DNA of 64,000 bases, taken from NCBI GenBank assembly GCA_034440635.1, contig JAOTON010001915.1:62001-126000 (forward strand). The letters run 5' to 3'. The DNA comes from Lepas anatifera (lineage: Eukaryota; Arthropoda; Thecostraca; Lepadidae). Both the position numbers and the translations under genes were made by a program. Each line of letters begins with the position of its first letter. Positions within the stretch are counted from its first letter, which is position 1. The notes below the pieces were generated by a model, which did no database searches, was not told the origin of the DNA, and was given only the letters and a program-made list of their open reading frames with translations. Shown in pieces: positions 34,440-46,575 of the stretch.

Positions 34440-34912
34440 GAAGGCTCCTCAAGGTCAAGGCCACAGGTCAAGGTCAAAGTTCTCTTCCCAGGTCAAACCC
34501 TGATTTCCCCACGAATGACTGCTTTATGCCAGGTATGTTGCACGCTATTAGGAGCTTGCGTAACAGATCACGGACATTGACCTCAAAATTTAGAGAATAT
34601 TGCACGGGACCTTCCCTTTCTAGCCCCAGTCCTCTTTTGGTGTAATAACGGCTTCCTCCAGTATGATCACGTGATTTCCCAATAGGGCTCCAGAACAGCA
34701 AACATTTGACATTGATGTATGTCATCGCTTGACTGTAACGATATTGATCTAGGTTCATGCATATTTTACATGAGGTAGATCAGCATCGTCCCCAATCTCC
34801 CCCTCCCCGGGTTCTTTCTAATGCTTCTGGTTTCCGAGATCTTAGGGGTTGGGGGCGATTTAGTGCACCTTCCTGTCGGCAGTGACATCACACTCCCTTC
34901 CACTGCGCGTGT
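34440..34912. mobile_element. Right part of an AGGTCA-bearing element
   Basis: It starts with GGTCAAGGCCACAGGTCAAG and ends with CTTCCACTGCGCGTGTTAG, sharing the TTTCCGA-ATCTTAGGGG block and terminal CACTGCGCGTG style with the element at 11,445-12,345. The left end is not recognisable. Confidence 0.6.
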
Positions 34913-35255
34913 TAGCACGCTGCTCGTGGAAGTATATTTGCGCCCAGTACGGTGCTACACCGATGGCCGCGATTAACAGTCAGCATGCACAGTATTTCTT
35001 TCAGGCTTATTACGCTATTCTAATTATCATAGCAGCGAAGACGTCGTAATGAAGAAACCACCAATCGGCGGATATGGGAGGTAAGTTTTGCGGCTCCACG
35101 CAGTGCTGAGAAGGTAGTTATAGACTAGCCAGTTGAATACGTAGTCAAAGCCATCTGCTGGCACGCTCATCTTTTGTTTCCGTCACATACAGGTAGTGCG
35201 ATGCATCGGCGTATTATTGTCGGTGTTTTGTTTCACGTGTTAGCCAAGCCCGTGT

Positions 35256-35660
35256 TACTGATCGGGCCTGTTACTGATTGGGCCTGTTACTGATTGTTAC
35301 TGATTGGGCCTGTTACTGATTGCTACTGATTGGGCCTGTTACTGATTGTTACTGATTGGGCCTGTTACTGATTGTTACTGATTGGGCCTGCTACTGATTG
35401 TTACTGATTGGGCCTGCTACTGATTGTTACTGATTGGGCCTGTTACTGATTGTTACTGATTGGGCCTATTACTGACTGTTACTGATTGGGCCTGTTACTG
35501 ATTGTTACTGATTGGGCCTGTTACTGATTGTTACTGATTGGGCCTGTTACTGATTGTTACTGATTAGGCCTGTTACTGATTGCTACTGATTGGGCCTGTT
35601 ACTGATTGCTACTGATTGTTACTGATTGGGCCTGTCACTGATTGTTACTGATTGGGCCTC
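35256..35660. repeat. Minisatellite of 14 CCAATCAG-containing units
   Basis: A 27-29-bp unit made of TTACTGATTGGGCCTG plus TTACTGATTG is repeated. On the minus strand each GATTGGGCC reads GGCCCAATC, with CCAATCAG, the consensus of the CCAAT-binding factor NF-Y. I count 14 exact GATTGGGCC cores and two variants. It ends 150 bp before the first recognised exon of the plus-strand gene. Confidence 0.9.
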
Positions 35661-35808
35661 CTCGCCGTTCTTCCAGCACATATGTCGAGGAAAAATATTT
35701 ATGTCACTCTATACGTTTTTTCCTATTGTGACATTGTCACTGTATGCTCCACGCGTTTCTTCATTCATTGCATTAACCATCCATCGCGTACGTCGTGCCT
35801 GATTTCAG

Positions 35809-36085
35809 CCATGTCTTCGTTACGCTCCCACTGTTTTCGTCCTTGACGCGTGTCATCAATATTGTAGATCGGGAATCCGTCGTCCAAGTCGGGGCAAAGG
35901 GACTCGGGAGGAGAAACCCCAGGGCACGTGCAAATCAGGCGAACTCTGCCCTGCGTCCATCTGTGTTCGTCATGTGGATAACGTGAGCGGCGCGATGGAG
36001 GTGCAATACGCCAGCACCCACATGGGCCACCACCGAGACTTGCAGCATCTCCGCCCTACGTCCTCCGATAAGAAAGAGCTGACAG
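35809..36085 (+). CDS. Exon: N-terminal Cys/His region of the MULE/SWIM gene
   Basis: The exon follows a good acceptor (CCTGATTTCAG) and ends before GTGAGG, phase 0 in and 1 out. The frame has CHQYCRSGIRR, then KPQGTCKSGELCPASI, V-x-VQYASTHMGHH and LQHLRPTSS. Cys, Cys, His, His spacing and the QG-x-CK, CPA, V-x-Y-x-x-TH-x-GH pattern match the N-terminal zinc-binding region of MULE/SWIM-like proteins as I remember them. The start codon must lie upstream. The short ATG-led segment at 35,051-35,082 before GTAAGT is a possible first exon but its phase does not fit directly. Confidence 0.65.
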
Positions 36086-36138
36086 GTGAGGAAACGTAGA
36101 TAATATGGGGGCAGTATACACTGCATTGTAACTTTTAA

Positions 36139-36912
36139 AGGGAATGGACCACTTTGTCGAAATTCTACAAAGAACAATTTAAGAACAAGAGAGGTCTGAA
36201 AATGAGAAAACAACCTTTTTTCCCCACTTCCATAGGCTAAAAACAGGGATATCTCCTCTTTTCTAACTATTAGTGACGTCATCAAAATGACGGTTCTAAT
36301 AATCAGTGAAATCCCGAATATTGATCATAGACTCGCTGTAAAAGCCCATTCACAGCGTTCCCGCATGACACAATTTGTGTACAGTACAAGAAGTACTAGT
36401 GCAAGGCCTAACGTCAGATGGCGTTGCAGTAGCCGTGTATATTGAGTGGTCGAACGGTAATGCACATTTCTGATGTAAATAAACAATTTTAGGGTTCGAT
36501 TTTGACAAAAACAATTGATACATGCTCCGACAAGTCCGGAGCAGTAACAATGTGATGTGTGTTGCAGCCATTGGGCGCAATTTGGCCCAAATACACATTG
36601 ACTGCACGCTAAATTGTCCGAGGCTTTCGGTCCACACGCAGTTCTATGCGGGTTCACTCGATAGCATGGTATTTTCAGCGAGTGGGTGATGCTCAGGGCT
36701 TACGACCAATCAGATTACTGCTACCATATTGAAGTTATTCCTTCAGGGTTTGAAATAAGCCAATAGGCCCCTTTACTTTGAACTTTAAAGCTGGCGGAAA
36801 TTTTATATCGAAAGCTTTGGGTGAAATTAAATATGTCAATAGTGGTTTCTCAACACGCTCTACAAAACTGCTATCTCAGTTCAAAACCCATTATAAAAGT
36901 GGGACACTCCCT
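36139..36912. mobile_element. TTAA-flanked MITE (Kolobok-like), 774 bp, intronic
   Basis: TTAA at 36,135-36,138 and 36,913-36,916. Ends AGGGAATGGACCACTTT and, complemented, AGGGAGTGTCCCACTTT. It lies in the intron between the first two recognised exons. No coding capacity. Confidence 0.78.
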
Positions 36913-37530
36913 TTAATGCACCTTGATAATCTTGTTCAGTTCTACGCTGATGTTTGGTACACTTTTGCACACTGTCCCTAAACGGCTACCTCTTTCGGCT
37001 ACCTCTACAGACTGCGACCATGAAGTAAAAATATATGCTCTTCACTAAAAAACATGCTTTACAAGTCTCCTCGTGGGCTTTTCCCCAATAGCTGTGCTCT
37101 GTTGTACATAGCTCGGTGTGGTGTGCTCCCATGTATTGCCATGACAGGCCTCATAAAAGAATAATTCACTAACTTTGCATTTCCTCACGGCTTGGCCACA
37201 TTTCCGACTTCCTAGACCGACGAAATTTCTAAGACCTATATCCCTTCGACACGCTACTCGTGGGAGTAGTTTGGCGACCAGTGCAATGCTAAAGCGATGA
37301 CCAGGCTTATTTAAGATTGACCTATGACGGTTATCCCCATGATAATCGGTGGATAGTAGATAACGGCTCTCATGACAAACGGTTCCGCTGTCAACACCGT
37401 GATTGGAGATTGGGAGAGTGGTGGGGAGGGGGGTTGAGGTCACCATGGCTATTAAGTATCCCATAGGCTTTGTGAAGGGGTAGCATTGTCATGATATTGT
37501 TAACCCGTCCAAAACTCCCTCTGTATCGAG

Positions 37531-37790
37531 AAGTGATCTCCAGCCTTGAAAAGGTTTCTCATATTCCGGCAGGCCGACTGGTGGCCGGTAACTCGGTGCC
37601 TGCTGTGAAGCAGCATGAGGTCGCCAAAGCGTTGGAGAAGGGTGCAATGTCCACTCGCCGTGCGGCTTTAAGGTACCACGATTTGTACAATTTGCACCGG
37701 CGTAACCTCAGCACCCCACCTGCACAGAGGGAGACAGGCGACGAGTTCAGAACAGCACGCCTCATTGAGGAGATAACGGCATCTGGGAAG
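37531..37790 (+). CDS. Exon: helical linker of the MULE/SWIM gene
   Basis: The donor is GTACAG at 37,791. The acceptor is either at 37,530 or 37,533, both phase 1 and both fitting the previous exon. The frame reads VISSLEKVSHIPAG, VAKALEKGAMSTRR and RYHDLYNLHRRNL, ending EEITASGK. The pattern of basic residues followed by D-L-x-N-L resembles the DIxNI linker before the DDE core in this family. Charged and mostly helical. Confidence 0.6.
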
Positions 37791-38099
37791 GTACAGTGAC
37801 GTTATGGAAAATTTAATTTTCGAAACAGTGATTCGCTGGGAGCCAAAAAATAGAACTGTAGTGACCCAAACAAAAGTTATTGCAATGTTCATACCACCTG
37901 CATTGCACCTGGACCGGTATTGGTTCCATCCTACTGATATGTTTGTGAAGCAATTGAAATGTCCGCAAGCATGTAAACGAACTCAGTCACAAAATTACTA
38001 ATACAATTTAGCTAACTGCATGTTTCCTGTCTTCACTCTTGTGTAAGTGAACGCAGCACTTTTCGTTTACGTTGCAAGAAAACAATACGCTCTTTCCTA

Positions 38100-38281
38100 G
38101 GGGATGAGGTGGCTTAGTCGATAGCACCATTGTCTTCTAAGCCACCGGTCCCGGGTTCAAGTCCCGGCGGAGCCTCTGAATAAGTCGATCTGATCCCCAA
38201 AATCCCTTCCAACAGGGTGAGAGTTAGCGACGCCGTATGACCCTGGCAGTTGGTGCGTCGTTAAACCCCAACAATTATTAT
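38100..38281 (+). mobile_element. SINE family 2, complete copy with 14-bp TSD
   Basis: TACGCTCTTTCCTA flanks it exactly (38,086-38,099 and 38,282-38,295). The head is tRNA-like: GGTGGCTTAGTCGATAGC (A box) and GGTTCAAGTCC (B box). The 3' part has GTTGGTGCGTCGTTAAACC and a TTATTATTA tail. Intronic. Confidence 0.92.
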
Positions 38282-38475
38282 TACGCTCTTTCCTACTCGT
38301 GTAACTTAATTCGATGGTATCCAAAATCGTTTTGTCAAACTGCGGCCCACGAACTCTTCTAGGAGTATGCACGAATTCATTTTAAATGCATTACAAGTAT
38401 ATGCCTTCTTTTTTTTACAATATTCTACATGTTTCTGTGTTTGACTTCCATGCAACGGTGTCTTTGTGCTTGCAG

Positions 38476-38535
38476 AACAATTGCAGCCCTTGGCCTTTCT
38501 TTAGCTACTTCTGCGAATGTCTGCCAAAGATGAAT
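38476..38535 (+). CDS. Possible short exon of the MULE/SWIM gene
   Basis: Twenty codons between acceptor TGTGCTTGCAG and donor GTAGGTG, phase 0 at both ends, so it joins the previous exon in frame. The frame reads NNCSPWPFFSYFCEC. A short segment with similar position (before the DDE core) exists in related proteins, but the match is too weak to be sure. Confidence 0.4.
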
Positions 38536-39043
38536 GTAGGTGACGGCACACCAGGAATGGATAGGAATGGACTTGTCGCTTTTATTATCGGTATTAATAT
38601 TTCGACAACGTGAGTCTGGTTCCCCGTCTGCGGCCTTTGCTTTCCATTGGCTGCAGCCCAAACAACTTTAAAAAGGACCCGAATCAGTTTGTCAGCATTT
38701 GTTGATAGGACAATCAAATATTTCACCGTATTGGTACATACCGGGTCGAGCAGCGCTCGGGGTATCAATTCGGCCCAGACAAACGGCTTCCGGGTGACGC
38801 GTGCTCAACATAGAATACTGTCCCTGTAAGCTGGTTAGTTCGTTGCGTTATGTAAATGTCCCGGCCGAGAATGCAAATCATGCTTGAGCTGTATATTTGC
38901 GGTAATTTGGTATATGTTCAATGAAATGTTGCCTGCCAGTGCGCATTATTAGTAATTTTTATTCGCAAAAGTACCGAGTTTATACATATGTAAACCTGTG
39001 TCTACTGTTGCTGGACGAAGTGCGCTAGCACTATTGTTATCGG

Positions 39044-39122
39044 TGACGTCACTGTGCCGTATCCTGTGACGTCATCGTGGGCCTCTGCCGGCTAGACAGC
39101 AGATGTCGCTCAAGTCTTCCGG
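39044..39122. promoter_or_regulatory. Two CRE palindromes and an ETS-like site
   Basis: TGACGTCA occurs at 39,044-39,051 and 39,067-39,074, followed by CTTCCGG at 39,116. A stop-free GTG-led stretch with Cys-x2-Cys and a strong donor (GTAAGTG at 39,396) follows. This could be an internal promoter with a first exon. TGACGTCA also occurs in dispersed repeats of this window, so caution is needed. Confidence 0.35.
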
Positions 39123-39720
39123 TTGGAAACTGACTTTCTGAAAGAAGGTTTATTTGATATATAGGCTTATGTGGTGAACTTCTCTTGTCAAATGTTAATG
39201 CAACTAATTAGTCTCCGCACTTATTTTCACCGTGAGCATTTATTACTGCCCACATAACTTGCCCTTCCGGCTCTGCCCCGACTGCCGCCTGGCGGCCAGG
39301 TCAAGCGTTGACCCCGGGTCATTTCCGCTACAGCATCGAGCGAGAGCGCACGTGTGTGTGCGGGTGACACCTTCCTGTGAACGTAAGTGTATTCGGAAAT
39401 GCTGTTGCGACTAATTGATATTTGACATGGAATTGTAAACGTGTTTGCGTAAAACCTGATTGATTCTAACGGTGTTAAATTTAGATGTGATTTATATTGG
39501 CTTGTGATTTATGATTTACTTGTGGTTTGCTGGGTTCTTGTCAAACGAGTGTTTGAATATTTGAAATGTTTCCCAGGGCAGAATTATGAAGATTTGAAGT
39601 CACGAGACGTTATAAAATAAAACCAGAAACGGCATCACTACTTTTGGACGACCGAGACAGCGGAAGCAGTTTGAGTATGCGGCTCATACCGACGGGGCCA
39701 TGAGGAGACCCTGCGTCTAC

Positions 39721-40147
<427 letters not shown>

Positions 40148-40960
40148 CAAATATACAGGAGGAAATGCCCTATGCAGAGGAGAAGATGTGCCGTTTGAAA
40201 TTTTCGGTTCCAGGTAATGCAAGGGCATTCATGTATGACGTCACCATACGATACATTTCAAATTGAATACATTCCAAATATGACAATTCAGGCATTCAAC
40301 TCGGCAGATTCCAGGAGAGGCCAAAAGCGCACGTGATTCACTTTTATTTTTGATACACGTAGCTGCAATTACTGCAGGTTCCAATTAACTGTTTCGGTAG
40401 GTATGTTTGAAACAACAGGTGTTCAATGTCTACAGATAATCGGTGTACATGTTGCCATGTTTCGGAACGGTATTGCATGACAGTGAAATGTGATGCTCAC
40501 CAGTGGCGAGTTCAGGGCTCCAGGGGGCATACCTGCAGACCTTCCTTTTCTCAAAGTTTGGAGGCCTTGTTTTTGCTGATGGGGTCGAAATGTTTCAGCC
40601 TATCGCTTGATTTTTCACAGAAAAGGACTGGCACGGGGTCCGAAATTGGGTGGATGGTGGTCTCGCCCCCCGGAAAAAGGGGGGTGCAACACGCTTCCCC
40701 CTTTCCGGCATATTTCCAGGGTGAGATGCAGGGACTCGAGCCTTCCCCGACGTTGCCCGTAACGGCATCTGATATTATGTAATGCAGTCATTGGCCCCAT
40801 ACCCTTTATCCGCCATTAATGGATACGGGCCATGCACGGCCATATCCATTTTTGCACATGCTAACAGCCATGGAACTTATAGTTTCTCATTGTCTAATGT
40901 CGTGCTTAAGCAACATTCTTCCTGAACAAGACGATGGAGAATAGTCTGCAAGGCTTCCAG

Positions 40961-41065
40961 GCCTCGGATGTGGCACTGGGTTTTACAACACCCACCTGCA
41001 GATGGCTGCGTACAGCCGGTACGGCGCGCACGTCGTCTGCATGGACAGCACGTTCGGTGCCTGCG
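40961..41065 (+). CDS. Exon: first catalytic Asp of the MULE-type transposase
   Basis: Acceptor GGCTTCCAG, donor GTACGT, phase 1 in and 1 out. The frame reads GFYNTHLQMAAYSRYGAHVVCMDSTFGAC. VVCMDST with the Asp codon at 41,044 is the first DDE block of MULE transposases (normally followed by G-x-N and then GF-x-L). Joined to the next exon it gives DSTFGACGNGFKLLTVLV, the expected continuation. The start at 40,961 is the best site but 40,945 is possible. Confidence 0.78.
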
Positions 41066-41630
41066 GTACGTCGGCAGTGCGTGCCATTAACATATCACCC
41101 TCCTCGGATCTCTCTCACTCTCTCTCGCTCTCACTTACTAAATTATTCATTGCCATCACTCATGTTCCTCTGCCGAAGTTATTACGCAGCTTGGAAGTAG
41201 CTCATGTCGGTAAAACGGGTTACGCGTACTTGCTGGTGTCCGCGGGTAATGCTCTATTTAGGTGCTGCTAAATAGAGGTGATAACAGGCTGATGGAATTA
41301 AGGATGGTGGGCGAGAGCTTGAGACATAACCAGACATGTCAGCATTTGTTCGCTGCAATTTTTTTCGATGTCATAATTATTTGCCTCCTGCATGATAAGT
41401 GCTAACCATGGCACCTTCGGAAATATCCGTGTCTCTGATTTGGTTGATATATCGCTGCCAGGCCTAGATAAACTGCTAAACAATCAGTCAGTACGTGCTC
41501 TTTTTACGTAACTTCTACTGCCACGTTCATGTTGCACGTCTGTACCCATGTTGCATCTTTTTCCCCTCACTTGCATGTAGCAATGCTGTTGCAAACACAA
41601 ACTGCATCAATGTTTGTATTCCTCTGTCAG

Positions 41631-41929
41631 GGAACGGCTTCAAGCTTCTGACCGTGCTCGTTCTAGACGAGCGAGAGAGTGGAATCCCTGTGGCGCATCT
41701 TGTGTCCACGCGGGAAGCCGAGGGTGCGGTAGCAACCTTTCTGAGAGCCTTCAACAAAGCAGTGTTGGAGCATGGTGGTCATCTTGTGCCAACGCCTCAA
41801 TACATCATGACCGACGATTTCCCAGCGTACGGCAACGCTGCACAGAGGGTGTTCGAGCCGGCCCCCAAGCGGCTGCTGTGCTCCCTACACGTGGTGACGG
41901 CAATGATGAGGAAGCTGGCACTAATAAAG
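41631..41929 (+). CDS. Exon: second catalytic Asp of the MULE-type transposase
   Basis: Acceptor TTCCTCTGTCAG and donor GTATTC bound a 299-base exon, phase 1 in and 0 out. The frame begins GNGFKLLTVLVLDERESGIP, then VAHLVSTREAEGAV and FLRAFNKAVLEHGG, and holds PQYIMTDDFPAYGNA with the second catalytic Asp (codon 41,813). It ends LLCSLHVVTAMMRKLALIK, in the place where related proteins have a CxWH-type motif. This is the clearest exon of the gene and fully open. Confidence 0.85.
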
Positions 41930-43088
41930 GTATTCCGCCATTGTAGTTGCAACCATCATATTTAGCAATTGCTTCATTAGATATCCTACACCATTTACTT
42001 GGCATTACGAATGAATACAGAATGTTACGACTGCACCAGAAACTGTCACAGGTTCATATTCGTAATGTCAGCTGTGATATAACAGGGAATAGCAGGTATA
42101 TTTCACCAGAGAACTACAGACTAATGCATAATTTGTTCTTACTCGTTGAGGAGACGAGAAGCGAACGCGAGGCATACCTTTTATTAAGTACCAATTATTA
42201 CGCGACACCTAGCCTGGCCCGGCCCGAGCGTACTAAACTATTTTATCGGATTACTGCTCGGAGAATAGCCTACACGATTAAATTAATTGACTTCATCAGG
42301 TGCATATGTCATGATTTACGGACGATACCAAACTATATCCCTACAGCTGTAGCCTGCCCATGACTCCCGGTCAGGCAGTACTGTGCCTGGGCTATTCAAC
42401 CCAGTTTCTAGTGAAAATTATGGTAGAGAAAGCGCATACATGTCATTCCCAATTGCACATCGTCAATACAGTACCAACTCACGAAAACACTCATTCACGG
42501 TAGCTATGGTGGGCATTTCGGCGATACATGTTATGCACATTTCCCTATGAATAAATCTGTCACGGGACACAACTTTATGCCACATACCTGTGATGGCTAA
42601 TAATGATGCACACAATTTTGGGTAGTGATATAGTTATATGTAGCAAATGTTTGGGGGGCTGTATCGTCAACAACAGTACGGCTTAGTGCAGGCCTTTTTA
42701 TATGTCTCTTCGGGGTGTTGCTATTCCCGTGTCGTTCAGTTCCCATAAGATGCCCTCACATATCTGCTCTAAATGATACATTATTTTAATGTTCAGAAAG
42801 GTTCCCATAACCCTTTAGTTTTTCACCTTCAGCTACCCACGCCCGTGCGACGCCAGTTTTCAATTGCTGTAACAAAACGCTGTAACTGATGAGAAACGGT
42901 ATTTGGTCAGCCTGTTAATCAGCATATTTGAAACGCACAATTGAAATACTCATGTGCAGTACCTTGTGGCCGATTACGAATAATTTTGAATTCTACATAT
43001 GCCGCTCCCAATTCCAGTGGAGTATTTCTTTCCAGGACTGGCTAGTACTGATAATTGCTTGAAGCTGTTGCCTACTCTCCCTTGGCAG

Positions 43089-43409
43089 GGCTCCGGCGTG
43101 AAGACGCGCGTGGCTGCGCAGCTGGATGCCCTTCTCGGCATGAGTGGTGGTGAATTCCAGCGCTCCTCAACTGAAGCTGAGAGACAGACAGCCTTCCGGG
43201 TAGCAGTGACCGAGTTCCACAGGCAGCTGTTATCCGCTGAGGCTACAGCCTCCCCTCCTACGGGCGCTACTTCACCCGCTGGATCCCACGCGTCGATGAG
43301 TGGGCGCCATGCTTCCGTGGATCAGTCGTCACGACAACTGACAACTGCCTGGAAGCCTTCCACAGCAACTGAAGCGGAAGTTCCTTCCACAAAATCGCAC
43401 TGTGTCCTC
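43089..43409 (+). pseudogene. Exon with catalytic Glu region, two frameshifts
   Basis: Acceptor CCCTTGGCAG, donor GTAAGT, phase 0 in. The first frame reads GSGVKTRVAAQLDALLG and FRVAVTEFHRQLLSAE to 43,241. Homology then shifts to another frame: YGRYFTRWIPRVDEWAPCFR and DNCLEAFHSN, where WA-x-C-x-R and N-x-x-E-x-FH match the third MULE block (Glu codon 43,352-43,354). At 43,370 a stop follows, and a third frame continues LKRKFLPQNRTVSS to the donor. Each shift is explained by loss of one base. The long single frame through this exon (to 43,673) is a shadow after 43,241. Confidence 0.75.
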
Positions 43410-45211
43410 GTAAGTTCCCAATGCGCTTTCTGCCACGCGTTATTGCGCCACTTACAAACTTTCGCAGGCAGCCGTTGCGGTAACAGCCTCCCTGACCCGA
43501 CTGCCCCTTTCGACCGACTGCATCAGCAACTGCGGGGATGTTCTAGCCTCCAGGCCCACGTTCAGCCCCGCCCTCCTTACCCCAAACCTTCACCCGAACA
43601 GTATCATCGGTGTGGAATTTGCTCCGTGATAGTTGAAATTATACAGTTGAAGGGAAACGTGGCGCTTTGCTGAAATTGCGATTGGTCATGGTTTGAGAGA
43701 CAGTATATGTTACATGTTATAAATATGACATTTACCCGCACAAGGAATGGACACGTTTCGTTTTGTTTCACTTCACGCCGTTCCAAATAAATAGACCCAC
43801 AATTAGTGTGACTTCAAATAGCCGTACTTGCTGGCAGCGCCTTATGGCAACTTCAACCAGTCGCGTCAATTATGGATACACATAGGAATATTTCGTTTTT
43901 AAATGAGAATGAATTACTGTGAGCCACACAAGGGATATGTATCCATGTCATCCATTTCTTCTGATTTCTGTAGCCTTTTACCGGTACAAACTACTCAATG
44001 AAGCCGGCGAGATGCCTCTGAACTCGACGGCATAGAAGGTGGTGTAGCACGTGGGTGTAGAACAGGTCCGCACAGCACGTGTAATGGAATTAGCAAAACA
44101 TCACTTTCCTGACGAATAACGAGCGCTGATGTCACATCCTGGTTGGACGGGGTCGATAGGGTTGAATATTTAGTTATGTGAAATATGGAGGAACGAAATA
44201 TTGATCAATTGATTTCTCGGTAAGCGTTATCGCAAGGTTATTCAAAATGAGTTTCCATTATGCGTGTGCCACTTTCTCTTTGGTGGCTATTGCGATATAT
44301 GCCCACCGCATCACATACTGAAATTGCAAAGCCGGTGACTGCTTGGAAAAGTTTTCCAACTATAATGGGTTATAGATGAACGTAAAATAAAACAATAACG
44401 TGTATTATTTCTAGTAACTTACTACATCTTCATTTGTTGCAGTATTTTCATAAGTTTGTTCCGGCTCAGTAGCACCGTGTTGGAGTTGCAACCGAAATGT
44501 CAGATCCGCTGCCGTGCGCATACTTAAGTCACGAGAAATCTCAACAATGTATGCTTTCATCTATGCTCCTGTGTTTTCGAAACGACGTTAGGCTGCTATT
44601 TTTTTCATACCGCGTATATGATGGACAGTAGGTAACTAGGGATCATTCCAAATATCGCACCATGGCTTTGTGTGGAGTGCCACCATCTTCCTTTCTAACG
44701 TTTTCGGGCGCTGACTTTTAAAGATTGTTGACGCTGCGGCTGACACTCCATCCCCCCTTACGGTTATATCATGTATATACGGCCCCTCGCTGCCAAGACT
44801 CACTACGCTTTGACGCACACTCGCACGCACGCACGCACCCGCACATGCACACAGATTACCGTCACATTAGGACAAACGCGATTTAGGAAGGAAAATGTTG
44901 TACTCGCTGGTAAGGCGATGGCCCATCCGTTCTCACATGCTGGCAAGCATGGTATATGTGGCAACCAGGCTCATGGGCAGTGAAATGTTTGCAAATGAAG
45001 ATAGATGTAGAAAAGACCACTGTAACATGTTGGACGAGAAGTGTACTGGGGTGCTCGTTACTTGCACTTAGTCTTTTGCTCTTTCTCATTACGGGTATTC
45101 ACTTTTATGTAAAGGCACGTCGCTGCATGACATTTTGGTCACTATCACATGCAAAACTCTGTTCTATGTGTGCCACAGATGCGTGGCGGGCCTCATATCT
45201 TACTCTGAGAG

Positions 45212-45484
45212 TCTCGCTTGAGACGGAGAAAGCAAGAGGTGTTCGCGGAGGCGGCGAAGCGCCAGGCTGGCATAGTCAAAGATCACGAGAGGGCTATCAG
45301 CCCTTCCAGCGGGCTGGAGGTCCAACGCGAGGAGAACGGCACCATCTTTGTGCTGGCCAACGCACAAAAATTCGCCGTTCGCCCAACCAACCAGCCGTGC
45401 CCAAACGGCACAGCTTGCAAGCTGCGGTGCACAGAATGCGACGCGTGCGGGCACAGCTACCTGTGCGAGTGCGAGGAGCGATTG
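45212..45484 (+). CDS. Exon: SWIM-like zinc motif of the MULE/SWIM gene
   Basis: The open stretch begins after TGA at 45,206, with an acceptor-like TCTGAGAG at 45,211. It reads RRRKQEVFAEAAKRQ, then EENGTIFVLANAQ, CPNGTACKLRCTECDACGH and YLCECEE. The C-x2-C-x2-C-x-H-x4-C-x-C arrangement is the shape of the SWIM-like motif in MULE-derived proteins, following a basic helical stretch as usual. The last SWIM pair (C-x-H) would be on the next exon. The 3' limit is uncertain: GTTAGC at 45,485 or GTGCGA at about 45,469. Confidence 0.68.
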
Positions 45485-45501
45485 GTTAGCAAGCCGTTTC
45501 A

Positions 45502-45504
<3 letters not shown>

Positions 45505-45544
<40 letters not shown>
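45505..45544. repeat. (TC)n microsatellite
   Basis: About 40 bp of TC directly downstream of the SWIM exon. Confidence 0.97.
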
Positions 45545-45546
<2 letters not shown>

Positions 45547-45684
45547 CGTGCTGGATGTAACATGTAGTTGAGTGAAATGTAGCACACTTAGTCGGGTCTG
45601 ATGACTGGGGAAAGTATTAATGAAAAAGGTTTATACAAATATGTTTTAACGTAAACAGCCATATAGATATAAATAAATATATAT

Positions 45685-45685
<1 letters not shown>

Positions 45686-45739
<54 letters not shown>

Positions 45740-45754
45740 GAGAGAGAGAGAGAG
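45686..45754. repeat. (TA)n followed by (GA)n
   Basis: About 50 bp of TA, then GCA and 16 bp of GA. Confidence 0.95.
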
Positions 45755-46386
45755 GGCATGCGTTCGTGCGTAAGTGCGTGTTACAGACCAATACAATAAT
45801 ACATGCATACATATGTAGAAACATACATTCATGCGTGTAACTGTGGGAAAAATAACCTTGTTCGCTGTACTGCACGTTAATTAACGACAACATACTCCCG
45901 CAAACACATCAATCAGTTTCCGTTTTTAACGGGGGAAAAACTAGCGCTGGGCAAAGCTGTGCCCCCACATACATGTCGCCGACGCGTGGAAGTTCCGCCA
46001 CCTCGGCGTTCAGCTTGTGAACTGCGGGCTACAGTGGACGAGAGTCGCGCAACGCCGCTTCCACCGTCCCAGCGTAAGTGCAGGATTCGGCTCACGCGCA
46101 TACAGGAGCGGTGCTTATGAACTGAGAGATGGCAAAGGGAGTGTTGGAGTTGAAACGCTTGTATCATGAGTGACGGGACTGAGCAATAGCAGCCGGTATG
46201 TAGACATTTTCTGCTAAGTTGGGCCACTGACACCACTCTCTCCCATGAATATCCACAGCAGAAGTCATGACCATTACCTGTTGGCAGGGGATGGATGTGA
46301 AACAGCGGGTTGCCTCTAGCTGGGCTCTAGGCACTGGGCGTATTATTTTTTCTTCTTTCCTGCTGAATACCGAATGCTTTTTGCAG

Positions 46387-46575
46387 CGTTCCTATCGTCG
46401 GTGGCACCACCTACTGTCGTGCGCTCACTGCAAGAGCCGGGCAAGGTGGTGTCAGCGGAGGAGCTTCACTTCAATATGGAGTCACATCATTCATGCCAGC
46501 TGGCGAAGACGGCATCTATGGAGCGTGTGCGGCCCTACTTATCACCATCTGCACATGTGGCCCTCATCGACTACA
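46387..46575 (+). CDS. Possible exon after the SWIM exon
   Basis: Acceptor GCTTTTTGCAG and donor GTGAGG, phase 1 at both ends. The frame reads VAPPTVVRSLQEPGKVVSAEE and KTASMERVRPYLSP. Protein-like composition but no motif; the expected C-x-H of SWIM is not seen here. Order and strand suit the same gene. Confidence 0.35.

Noticed and set aside
35256..35660. CRISPR-like array
   Set aside because: Units are contiguous with no unique spacers; this is a minisatellite. The same holds for the 68-bp array at 63.3 kb.
42999..43673. A single 224-codon gene at 43.0-43.7 kb
   Set aside because: Only 43,089-43,241 of this frame shows homology; afterwards the conserved WA-x-C-x-R and E-x-FH blocks are in other frames, and a good donor ends the exon at 43,409.
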